Shown here one piece after another: positions 10,857 through 19,282 of a DNA stretch of 31,161 bases. The DNA comes from Schoenoplectus triqueter (lineage: Eukaryota; Streptophyta; Magnoliopsida; Poales; Cyperaceae), in the NCBI GenBank assembly GCA_964058805.1, contig CAXKVV010000510.1, positions 1 to 31,161 on the forward strand, written 5' to 3'. The notes under the pieces are model-generated. The model was not told the origin of the DNA. It did not search any database and worked only from the letters and a program-made list of their open reading frames with translations. Numbering within the stretch: position 1 is the stretch's first letter; every line of letters starts with the position of its first letter. Made by a program: the position numbers and the translations under genes.

Positions 10857-12014
10857 ATGGTCAACACTCAACATCCTCCACATGAAATCAAAATGGGGAG
10901 AAATAAATTCTCAAGGCTATTCTCTTCAATTCCTCTCCTTGCAATTCTTATAATCGCTGCTCTCCTTCTCACTGCTCTTATTCTGATATTAGTTACACAA
11001 TTACACCACTCACACCACCAATCGAGTCAATCTGCTCCGCAATCAGCAAATCCACCGCCACCACATGCTGTACCTACACCGATCGATCCAAACACCACAA
11101 TTCAGTTTGATTTCTCACCTTACCTTCGTCTTTACAAGAATGGCCGCGTCGAGCGCCTTAGTGGCACGAGAATTGTCAGTGCCGGATTAGACACCACCAC
11201 GGGGGTAAATTCGAAAGATGTAGTTATCAATTCCTCAACTGGTCTTGGTGCACGGCTTTACATACCAAAGCTGAATGCAACAAAGGATGAAAAATTCCCA
11301 GTCCTTGTTTTTTACCATGGTGGTGCATTCGTTATTGAATCACCATTCTCTCCTACCTATCATGGTTATCTAAATACTTTAGTTTCCATAGCCAGGGTTG
11401 TGGCGGTGTCCGTGAATTACCGACGCGCACCAGAGCATTGGCTCCCGATTGCATATAACGACTCCTTTGAGGCATATAAATGGACTGTTACAAATGCTAA
11501 TTCTGGACCCGAAGAATGGTTATCCAAATATGGTGATATAGACCGGTTGTTTCTTGGTGGTGACAGTGCCGGTGGTAACATCGCACATAATATCGCAATC
11601 ATGGACGGGGTCAATGCATTAGGATTGGCATTACTGAATCCATACTTCTGGGGCTCAAAACCCTTCCAAAATGAAACCACAGACCTGGTAGAAAGGCGCA
11701 AGTTGGAGGTGACATGGGAGTTTGTGTGCAATAATAGATACAGTATCGACGACCCACTCGTGAACCCCATGGGATCCCCATCGATTTGGGATAACTTATC
11801 ATGCAAACAAGTGTTGGTGACTTTGTCGGAGCTGGATACTTTTAAAGAGAGGGGAATGGCCTATGTGGAGGGGTTGAAGGAGAGTGGATGGGATGGAGAG
11901 GTGGAGACATATGAAACCAAAGGGGAAGATCATGTCTATTTCTTGTACCAGCTCAAGAGCGATAAGGCTGTGAAGGAGATGGCGTTTGTGGCTTCTTTTC
12001 TGAACAGTGCTTAG
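10857..12014 (+). CDS. Membrane-anchored carboxylesterase-like protein (CXE family)
   Basis: Intronless, 385 residues. Residues 1-23 are polar and basic, 24-47 form one strong hydrophobic helix (IPLLAILIIAALLLTALILI), and a His/Ser/Pro-rich linker runs to about 76. The catalytic domain follows and aligns from IDPNT with residue 1 of the 9347 protein, so the anchor is an added 76-residue extension. This predicts a type II membrane protein with a lumenal or extracellular catalytic domain, consistent with NxS/T sequons (for example NAT at 140-142). Catalytic landmarks are GDSAG at 235-239 (Ser237), Asp327 in SELDTF and His359 in GEDHVYF. The oxyanion motif is HGGA (154-157) instead of HGGG, which may alter activity. 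The start ATG at 10857 is in strong context (CACCATGG); an inner ATG at codon 13 would still keep the anchor. The segment ERGMAYVEGLK is shared with the upstream paralogue, which supports tandem duplication. Confidence 0.9.
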   Translation: MVNTQHPPHEIKMGRNKFSRLFSSIPLLAILIIAALLLTALILILVTQLHHSHHQSSQSAPQSANPPPPHAVPTPIDPNTTIQFDFSPYLRLYKNGRVERLSGTRIVSAGLDTTTGVNSKDVVINSSTGLGARLYIPKLNATKDEKFPVLVFYHGGAFVIESPFSPTYHGYLNTLVSIARVVAVSVNYRRAPEHWLPIAYNDSFEAYKWTVTNANSGPEEWLSKYGDIDRLFLGGDSAGGNIAHNIAIMDGVNALGLALLNPYFWGSKPFQNETTDLVERRKLEVTWEFVCNNRYSIDDPLVNPMGSPSIWDNLSCKQVLVTLSELDTFKERGMAYVEGLKESGWDGEVETYETKGEDHVYFLYQLKSDKAVKEMAFVASFLNSA

Positions 12015-13199
12015 TTTTGGTTTTTATTTAATTTTCACTTATTTATTCTGGGGATTGGTTAATAGTTACTACATTTAATTTTAGTTTCTAGATAAATGTT
12101 GAGATTATTACTGGAGGATGATTCAGTTTAGTTAGAATTACACAATATTAGAAATAATATTACTATGTAGAGCATTTCGTGATCCACTTTGTACCTTTAC
12201 TAATTGAGTAGTTGCGTTTGTCTTTTCCATTTTGTCAATTGTTGGTTGGAATAAGCTTGTTACAAAGCGATCAACAAATCTAACCAAATATGGTCATGCT
12301 GTTTCTGCTTCGTACAAATAGCATCCTTCTACCTAATATGAAATTTCAAATTAACCTCTATATAATTTTGCTTTTTGCGAAAAGGCAGAGATAGGCATGC
12401 CACAGAAGTTTATCAATGAAAAGGTGCATGAACTGACAGCTACAAATAGCAACCTTCCACCTAATACAAGGAGTTGTGTACTTGTACTAGAAAAGAGATT
12501 TAATCGACTCGCGTGCAATAGGCCCAGTCTCTGTTTGACTAAACAGATATGGGTAATTGAGAAAAAACCAAAGGGTATAGGTTAAGCCCAGAACAAGATA
12601 GATCTGGTGTAATAGAAATATTTGGGCTCTAATCGTTAGGCTTCTTATCCTTTTGTGCTTTTTATTTTATTTTATTTTAATTCTTAATATGATAAATATT
12701 ATATAATTGACTGTTATACTCATTATTTATTATTTATGACTTTCGTTATTAGTTAATTTTATTTTGATACATAAAAAGAAATATAAATGTTATATAAAAA
12801 TAACTTTATATTCAATATATTTACAGTTATTAGAAAAATTTAGTATTTATCTTTCACATAGGTGCATAATTAAAATTTCAAAATTGAAGGAAGCTTTCAC
12901 ATATATCATACACTGAACAAATAAATATTTTTAATATATATATTCTTTATAATATAATATAAATAAAAGCGAGACAATATTACTGACCTGATATCAAACT
13001 CTTCATTGATATTTTCAAGAGAGAGCTCTCTGGAAAAGGACATTTAGTTTGTATAAATTGGGTGCCATAAACTCAATTTCTTGATTTCATGAAAGATCAA
13101 AGTAGGTTCTTTTACCTAGCTACTTAACTTTAACTCAAAAAAAAAGAAGAAAAATGGATGATGCATATTGGAAAATGTACCGCGCGCGCGGGCTAATGC
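12015..13199. other. Intergenic between CXE gene and MULE
   Basis: No gene is supported. A 29-base segment beginning ACAAATAGCATCCTTCTACC at 12314 recurs with few changes at 12442, a direct repeat 128 bp apart. 12655-12990 is strongly AT-rich. A GC-only palindromic patch (about 13180-13191) lies just left of the transposon insertion site. Confidence 0.35.
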
Positions 13200-13208
13200 C
13201 AAGCTGTG
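13200..13208. repeat. Target-site duplication of the MULE, left copy
   Basis: The 9 bases CAAGCTGTG lie directly outside the left terminal inverted repeat. An identical copy lies directly outside the right end at 19399-19407. Nine-base duplications are diagnostic of Mutator-like insertions. Confidence 0.93.
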
Positions 13209-13323
13209 CAGTTTTTATTATAAATAATTATTAATAAAATAATAATATTAATAATAAGAGTGAGAACTTATTATTTTCAAATCTACGAATCAAAACGCGC
13301 CACTGCCAATGGCGTCTTTCACC
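13209..13323 (+). repeat. Left terminal inverted repeat of the MULE
   Basis: It pairs with 19283-19398 on the opposite strand. The first 20 bases are identical, an AT-rich block of about 40 bases is similar with small gaps, and the inner part (TACGAATC, then ACGCGCCACTGCCA, ending TTTCACC) is again well conserved. The inner end carries the first of the GCGCCACTG palindromes. Confidence 0.85.
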
Positions 13324-13380
13324 AAACGCGCCACTGGCAGTGGCGCGTTTCCTCAGAGACGCCAGTGCCAGTGGCGCCTA
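13296..13380. promoter_or_regulatory. Cluster of three GCGCCACTG-type palindromes
   Basis: Three palindromic modules follow each other: 13296-13315 (imperfect), 13324-13350 (perfect: arms AAACGCGCCACTG and CAGTGGCGCGTTT around one G) and about 13359-13379 (imperfect). The right end of the element has one module of the same sequence at 19288-19313. Repeated palindromes at transposon ends commonly bind transposase; here they also lie immediately upstream of the TATA box, so they may control transcription. The function is inferred. Confidence 0.6.
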
Positions 13381-13386
13381 TCTTTG

Positions 13387-13397
13387 CTATAAATACC
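13387..13397 (+). promoter_or_regulatory. TATA box of the transposase gene
   Basis: CTATAAATACC is a strong plant TATA box. It lies 75-85 bp before the ATG at 13472 and would place the transcription start near 13420, in an AC-rich 5'UTR typical of plants. It argues against an upstream in-frame ATG at 13340, which would lie before the promoter. Confidence 0.65.
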
Positions 13398-13471
13398 CAC
13401 CCGTCGGTTCATTATCACAACCACAAAAACAACCAACATCCAATTACAACAAACATCCATTTTTCTTCAAA

Positions 13472-14281
13472 ATGCTACCAGATTTAAATTATAATCCCGA
13501 TGAAGAAAATTATACTGCAGAACAACCGAGCGGCAGTAAATTTTTGACGGGAATATTTCCAAACCAGAATGAAACCAATTCCTATCCAACCCACGATCAA
13601 ATCAATTCATATCAAACCTACGATCAAACCAATTCCTATCCAACCCTCGATCAAACCAATTCCTATCAAACCCACGATCAAACCAATTCCTATCAAACCT
13701 ACGATCAAACCAATTCCTATCCAACCCTCGATCAAACCAATTCCTATCAAACCCACGATCAAATCAATTCCTATCAAACCTACGATCAAACCAATTCCTA
13801 TCCAACCCTCGATCAAACCAATTCCTATCAAACCCACAATCAAAACAATTCCTATCAAACCTACGATCAAACCAATTCCTATCAAACCCACGATCAAAAC
13901 AATTCCTATCAAACCTACGATCAAACCAATTCCTATCAAACCCACGATCAAACCAATTTATATCCGTATCCAGCTATTTACAGTAACAATATAATTTATC
14001 AACAACCAAACCCAGCGGTGCCACTATATAATTTTTTTGGCGGTAGTAGTAGTACTACGTCTGGCTGTAATTTAGCTGATAATAATGATGACAGAAGTAG
14101 TGTTGATCCAACGATAATGGAATTAAGTGATGATCAGGATGAGCAAGATGATGGCGGTCCGTATTATTCAAATGAAGAAGAAACAGGAGAGGATTACACT
14201 GACCACTCGGATTTTTCGATCGATGAATCTGAAGATGAGGAAATTCAGAGATGCGATACCACATTGTTAGTTACCGGATGA
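13472..14281 (+). CDS. N-terminal part of the MULE transposase, ending at an in-frame TGA
   Basis: Starting at ATG 13472 (first ATG after the TATA box; MLPDLNYNPDEENY), this codes 269 residues. Residues 35-160 are a tandem array of a nine-residue unit (TNSYQTYDQ and variants), then a Tyr/Pro/Asn stretch and a very acidic tail (DDQDEQDDGG, DESEDEEIQR). It stops at TGA 14279-14281. The next codons, in the same frame, keep coding character (TERHHPVEALNNFEMFDRLG) and run straight into the MuDR DNA-binding domain, and an acidic region before that domain is usual in MULE transposases. So this is most likely the N-terminus of one transposase cut by a nonsense change; CGA to TGA in a CpG would explain it. 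I found no intron that removes the stop and keeps the frame. Alternatives are a true separate ORF or stop readthrough. Confidence 0.7.
   Translation: MLPDLNYNPDEENYTAEQPSGSKFLTGIFPNQNETNSYPTHDQINSYQTYDQTNSYPTLDQTNSYQTHDQTNSYQTYDQTNSYPTLDQTNSYQTHDQINSYQTYDQTNSYPTLDQTNSYQTHNQNNSYQTYDQTNSYQTHDQNNSYQTYDQTNSYQTHDQTNLYPYPAIYSNNIIYQQPNPAVPLYNFFGGSSSTTSGCNLADNNDDRSSVDPTIMELSDDQDEQDDGGPYYSNEEETGEDYTDHSDFSIDESEDEEIQRCDTTLLVTG
13574..13951 (+). repeat. 27-bp coding minisatellite, 14 units with higher-order structure
   Basis: Fourteen 27-bp units encode nine-residue repeats of the form (T/I/N)NSY(Q/P)T(Y/L/H)(D/N)Q. Units 2-10 group into three 81-bp triplets (YQTYDQ, YPTLDQ, YQTHDQ types), and units 11-14 into two 54-bp pairs. 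A partial unit follows (TNLYPYPA). The unit length is divisible by three, so all frames stay open, giving artefactual frames at 13569-13994 (+) and 13607-13951 (-). Confidence 0.95.
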
Positions 14282-14323
14282 ACTGAGAGACATCATCCCG
14301 TAGAAGCGTTAAATAATTTTGAG

Positions 14324-16791
14324 ATGTTTGACCGTTTAGGCGCGAATGAATATCTTTTAGGACTCGATGATGAGTTAGCTGAAAATAGAATATTTGCTTC
14401 TAAATCGGCTTTAAAGTGGGTAATTTGTGATTGGAGTGTTAGGAAAAACGTTCAATGTTGGGTACAAGAAAGTTGTAAAACACGACTTATTATGAAATGC
14501 AAAGAAGGTAGTTGTCCTTGGAGATTATACGCTAGACCTGAAGAGGGATCGACCACATGGAGGATCATCACAAATAAAAACCCCCATAACTGTAGAAGAC
14601 CACCAGGAGATCGCAAACACTTACAACTCACATCTAATTTGATTGCAGGATGTGTTCGACAACATTTAAAGAAGGATCTCTCTCTAACAGTTCAACAAAT
14701 CGGTATGATTATAGAAATAAAATATCCCGGTGTGGCACCGACATACGGTAAACTTTGGCGTGGCCGAGAAAGAGCAATTGAACAATTATTTGGCACTTGG
14801 GAAGGATCATATACATTGCTTCCACAGATATTGGAGGCGATTGCTCGGACTACTCCAGGTACAAAATTTAAATTATTGACGTGTGATACTTCGGATAATA
14901 ATGTAAAAATGTTTAAATCCATAGTTTGGGCTTATGGACCGTGCATTGCAGCGTTTAAACATTTAAGACCCATTATAACTATTGACGCTGGATTCTTATC
15001 GGGCCGTTATAAGGGTAGATTATTGATGGCGTGTGGATACGATGCAGAGAATAAAATCATTCCTCTAGCATTTGGAATCGTGGATGCAGAAAATGTGGAC
15101 AATTGGGGTTGGTTCATGCGATGGGTCCGTAATGAAGTGATCCAATGTAATATGAAAATATGTGTTATATCCGACCGTCATAGGGGAATAAAGGGAGTTT
15201 TTGAGCGACCGCATTTGGGATGGTCTGTACAACATGGAGAGGCGGTACACCGGTATTGCATGCAACACGTCGCAGAGAATTTATATAAGGAAGCCGGAAA
15301 AACTGGAAAGAAAGAAGATAATCTCAGAGATGATTTCCAAAGAAGACTAGCGAACAAAAAGAAACCGCGTCGTTTCGTAGAAAGATGGCGAATTTTGAGA
15401 AAATCAAATAGAAAAGCTTATGATTTTTTAAAAAAAGTCGGCAGAAGATTAGAAAATGATGATAAAGAACCTCCTAATTTTGCTTCGTGGGCACAAACGT
15501 ATGATGGAGGACATCGATGGGGTATAATGACCAGCAATGGTTCTGAAGCTCTGAATAGCGTCTTCAGAGTTGAACGAACTTTACCGGTTGCAGCAATTGT
15601 GGAGGGAACATGGTATAAATGTGCTAAATGGTTCGATAAGAGGGAAATGGAAGCAATGAACCTGCATAGAGCATGCAAGCAATGGCCAAAAAAAAATGAT
15701 GACATCTTGGCAAAACGTGACGACAAAGCAGGTTCGTGTTGATATTATTTTACTATATTTTACAAAATTTTGAACATATCGTGATACCTTTTGTATTTGT
15801 TTCAATAATTACAGCTCGTATGAACGTAATTCCACTCGGAACTGCTCGAGGAGAATATGAGGTTCATGTGCTTGGTGAGAGGATCGAGAGTGGAGGGTAT
15901 GGACCGTTCAAGTACACTGTTACAATTTCGAGTGAACGACGCACTCGAGATGACCCACAATTGCCGGAACCGCACTGCACGTGTGATTGTCAAAAACCTC
16001 AACTGACTGGGATACCCTGCTCTCACGTAATTGCTGTATGCCAACATAGAAACTTTGATGTGTACGGTTTCATAGATGAGCGATACAATACAGCTCACCT
16101 ACTGAATACTTGGTCCGGACAATTTCATTGTTACGGTGATCAACAAGTTTGGCCGCCATATCTTGGAGAAACTATAATACCAGATAAAGAACTGATAAAA
16201 ATTGGTCGGCGTGCGAAGGTTAGACGTCGAATGGTAATGGATGAGATGGAGGGCAGGATACGGGGTCGAGGTAGAACGAGAAATATACAGTCTTCTGAAG
16301 GTGGGTCATATCGAAGAGATGAAATGAGTCGTGACCCACTTCCAATGGATACATTACAATCAGGACGGCATAGGAGTAGGGCTTCAAGTCCCACAACAAA
16401 CAGAAGAACCCAAACTTCTCGAAATACTTTGCAATCAGCGAGACACTCAACTAGTTATGATCCAAGAGATAACAACAGAATAACTCAAACTGGGCGAGAT
16501 GCCTTACAATCAGCGAGACACTCAACTAGTTATGATCCAAGAGATAACAACAGAATAACTCAAACTTCTCAAGATGCCTTGCAATCAACGAGATTCTCAA
16601 CTGGTCATGATCAAGAAAGACAAGCTGTCAATGCTTCAACTAGGGGTGCTAGAGGAAATAATTTTGGAGGTAGAATCTTAAATTTTTTCATACGGAGGAA
16701 AAAAAATGATGTATGTTTTTTTTTGTACTATATGTGTGTTGTATTTAAGCAAGGTTATGTTCTATTTAAGCAGAAAATATGTTGTATTTAA
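14324..16791 (+). CDS. MuDR-type MULE transposase core, two exons (14324-15731 and 15815-16791)
   Basis: Reading from ATG 14324 (in frame with the upstream ORF past its TGA), exon 1 holds the MuDR DNA-binding domain at residues 22-90, with a WRKY/GCM1-like zinc set (C59-x4-C64, H88-x-C90). The MULE DDE domain follows: D221 in ITIDAGFLSGRYKG, D284 in CVISDRHRGI, HRYCMQH at 309-315 and a likely third acid E408 in TSNGSEALN. An 83-bp GT-AG intron (15732-15814) removes a TGA and restores the frame (DDKA|ARMNVIPLG). Exon 2 has the SWIM zinc finger CDC-x9-CSH (15982-16026), then an Arg/Ser-rich tail with 25-residue repeats and a stop at 16789-16791. The order is that of mudrA-like transposases. The protein cuts and joins the element's ends. 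The catalytic residues look intact; the defect is the upstream TGA. The last 30 residues are odd and might hide another splice. Confidence 0.9.
16411..16620 (+). repeat. 75-bp tandem repeat coding the transposase tail
   Basis: CAAACTTCTCGAAATAC-type segments start at 16411, 16486 and 16561, exactly 75 bp apart. They encode 25-residue repeats (TSRNTLQSARHSTSYDP and DNNRITQT). The first two copies are nearly identical, the third diverges and is truncated, and a more degenerate copy precedes them from about 16336. This is downstream of the SWIM finger, so probably a disordered tail. Confidence 0.85.
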
Positions 16792-16935
16792 GCAGAAAAT
16801 TCATAATAAAATATAACCACAATAAAATAAATAATACAACAATAAAAAAATAACATAGAAAGTCCATCATAAAATAATACAAAACAAAATAATATCCATA
16901 ATAAAAAAACAACATATAAAAAAATAACATATAAA

Positions 16936-18224
16936 CTACTCCTGACGACGCCTAACATATCGACGTGCTCTCGGACGTGTCTGTAAAAATAAAGATGGTA
17001 TATCAGTGAGCTGCTTATTTTTTGTAAACATTTAATATTGACTAAGTTGTAGAACAAACAACTAACCACGCTAGGTGTATATCACGGTCCGGTGTACCCC
17101 AATCACTGAAAATGAATGCATTTGAGGCAGGTAATGGACGAGCTGGGGGCAAACGCGTCCAACTCCACAACAACAACAAAAGCCACGGACCACCAATACT
17201 CCTCGTCAGTCCTTGGCATGCCACATCAAGACGCCGATATAAATAACCAAGTACCGCAGCGCCCCAATTTCTTCTCCTACCGAATTATAAATCTTCCTGT
17301 AAATTAAATATTAGTAATAAAATTATTTAATTATGAAACATAAATTATTTTAAAATCCTTAAAATACTTACCGTCAAAATCGGCAGAAGAAACGCCGGTA
17401 CTGAGTCTCCACTGTTGTCGGGGAACATGATACACCCCGCCAACTCCAAAGCAAAACCGATCGCATATTGATTAAGACCCTGCTGATCGTCTGCCTCTGG
17501 AGCGTGATCAAAGTGGGACCGTAACTCTTGTAGGGAAATAGAACGCCTGCAAAATTTTATATTTAGCTTAATCACAGTTTGTGAACGAAAAAAATTTAAA
17601 TTTTTGTACAGTTTAATAAATTACCTCCCATCTTTGCAGAATGCTGATATATCATCCTGCCCAAATAACTGACGGATGTATGCTGAAAAATCTCCATCAG
17701 TATATCCAATCACCGGCTCACCAATGGTGGATAAACCCCACAGACATGCGACGTCCTAAAAAAAATTATATTACTATTCCATCCTTTTAATTTTGTAATT
17801 AAATTAATAATATTTTATTATTTACCTCTAGAGTCACGGTCATCTCGCCAAAAGTGAAGTGAAATGTATGAGTTTCTGGCCTCCAAAACTCTATCAACGC
17901 GCTCAATAAACCCGTATCAATCTTTAAGTTACGGGCTTCCGCTTCTTGGACATAAATCTCACGCAATCTGGCGAGATGAAGAAATCCCATAACTCGCAAC
18001 CTACTCTGAATGTGTGAGATGTATGGTATCGTGGGACGGTGAGTGCGGAAACGAATGATATTGTTATCTCTCTGTAATTTTCATTTCATAATTAGCTTCT
18101 CGTATATATGTATTTTATTATTATTTTTAAGAATATAATGTACCTGTGCCTGACTATAATGTGTCCGATGTTTGTCTTCAGGGAGATAAATTATGATATT
18201 CTCATTTCGTTGCTCGCCTGCCAT
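16936..18224 (-). CDS. Plant mobile domain (PMD) protein carried by the MULE, multi-exon, probably damaged
   Basis: Exons by GT-AG sites, in minus-strand order: 18224-18144 (27 codons, [16 protein letters not shown]), 18071-17826, 17755-17625, 17546-17372, then about 17296-17042. The first four join without a frame break. Exons 2 and 3 join to give [20 protein letters not shown] and GEPVIGY, the hallmark of the PMD family (MAIN/MAIL1-like, also found inside plant transposons); [13 protein letters not shown] and [10 protein letters not shown] in exon 5 fit the family's C-terminal half. Exon 5 has an in-frame TAA at 17287-17285, four codons after the splice; no alternative acceptor fixes it, so the copy looks inactivated. 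After that stop the frame stays open to TAG 17044-17042. An optional last exon 16980-16936 would add a basic end ([12 protein letters not shown]). PMD function in transposons is unknown; host PMD proteins help silence transposons and set expression. Confidence 0.8.
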
Positions 18225-18227
18225 TAT

Positions 18228-19059
18228 CTAGTAAAAAAATTCATTTCATAATTATTTTATAATTATTGTACTTCATTTTTAATCTATCTATCATATAATT
18301 AAATAAACAATAAATTCTACAATTAAAAGCCTAATTAATTTATAATTAAATAATAAATAAATCTAGAATTAATCTTCACATTTAAACGTACAATTAATCT
18401 TCAATTAAACGTACAATTAATATACATAATTAATGTACACTATTAAATTAAATTATAATTAATCTACACAATGAAATTAAATTAAATTAAATTAAATTAT
18501 AATATACATAATTAAATTATAATTAATCTACATAATTTCACATTTAAATTATAATTAATCTACATAATTAATCTACATAATTAAATTAAATTATAATTAA
18601 TCTACACAATTAAATTAAATTATAATTAATCTACACAATTAAATTAAATTAAATTAAATTATAATATACATAATTAAATTATAATTAATATACACAATTA
18701 AATTAAATTATAATTAATCTACATAATTAAATTAAATTATAATTAATCTACACAATTAAATTAAATTATAATTAATCTACACAATTAAATTAAATTATAA
18801 TTAATCTACACAATTAAATTAAATTAAATTAAATTATAATATACATAATTAAATTATAATTAATATACACAATTAAATTAAATTATAATTAATCTATATA
18901 ATTAAATTAAATTAAATTATAATTAATTACATAATTAATCTACACAATCAAATTAAATTATAATTAATCTACATAATTAAATTAAATTATAATTAATCTA
19001 CACAATTAAATTAAATTATAATTAATCTACACAATTAAATAATATTTATAAAAAATTAC
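18228..19059 (-). other. Inferred 5'UTR intron of the PMD gene (832 bp)
   Basis: On the minus strand, AAAG|GTAATTTTTT at 19060/19059 looks like a donor and TTTTTACTAG|ATA at 18228/18227 like an acceptor, just three bases before the PMD start codon. The intervening 832 bp is the AT-rich minisatellite. The upstream exon (about 19060-19245) has no ATG on the minus strand, as expected of a leader. Expression data would be needed to confirm the intron. Confidence 0.55.
18400..19045. repeat. AT-rich minisatellite, ~29-bp unit
   Basis: Repeats of AATTAAATTAAATTATAATT joined to AATCTACAC or AATCTACATAATT fill about 650 bp, with the commonest period 29 bp and longer variants with extra AATTA blocks. 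GC is almost absent except for the TCTACAC spots. It lies wholly within the inferred PMD 5'UTR intron. Confidence 0.85.
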
Positions 19060-19094
19060 CTTTAATTGCAAAATCCACAAAAATGCTACCGTGC

Positions 19095-19243
19095 GTTTTT
19101 TTTCCTCCGCTTCTCTTCCTTTCTCTTTCCTTCTCTTCTCTTCTCTTCTCTTCCCCTCTCTCTTCCTCTCTTTCTCTCTTTCTCTCTCTCTTCCTCTCTT
19201 TCTCTCTTTCTCTCTCTCTTCCTTCCTCTCTTTCTCTCTCCTG
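19095..19243. repeat. Polypyrimidine (CT) tract; GA-rich leader of the PMD gene
   Basis: About 150 bp of almost pure C and T (TTCTCTTCTC, CTCTCTTTCTC). On the minus strand it is GAGA-rich and lies between the right-end TATA box and the inferred donor at 19060. GA-rich leaders are common in plant genes. The open frames here are low-complexity shadows. Confidence 0.7.
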
Positions 19244-19270
19244 GCAACAACGCGCAGGTGTGTGCGCGGT

Positions 19271-19282
19271 AGATATATATAC
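19271..19282 (-). promoter_or_regulatory. TATA box for the PMD gene inside the right end
   Basis: The minus strand reads GTATATATATCT here, directly inward of the right-end palindrome and terminal repeat, mirroring the left-end palindrome-TATA order. It would start transcription near 19245, just before the GA-rich leader. Confidence 0.55.

Noticed and set aside
13180..13200. A second Helitron 3' end (GC hairpin left of the MULE)
   Set aside because: CCGCGCGCGCGG can fold, but no CTRR terminus follows within the usual distance, even if the MULE insertion is removed.
13340..13471. Upstream in-frame ATG at 13340 as the transposase start
   Set aside because: It lies before the TATA box at 13387 and within the palindrome cluster, so it would not be in the transcript.
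13569..13994. Long plus-strand frame rich in Pro/Ile/Lys and a minus-strand frame (13607-13951) rich in Gly/Ile/Leu
   Set aside because: Both arise because the 27-bp unit is a multiple of three, so no stop is ever met in the other frames. Both end with the repeat.
14268..14339. A short GT-AG intron that would remove the TGA at 14279
   Set aside because: GTTACC...TTTAG has splice-like ends, but the joined frame meets a stop within a few codons, so it does not restore the transposase.
18400..19045. CRISPR-like regularly spaced repeats
   Set aside because: The genome is a plant's, and the units are direct AT-rich minisatellite repeats without unique spacers.
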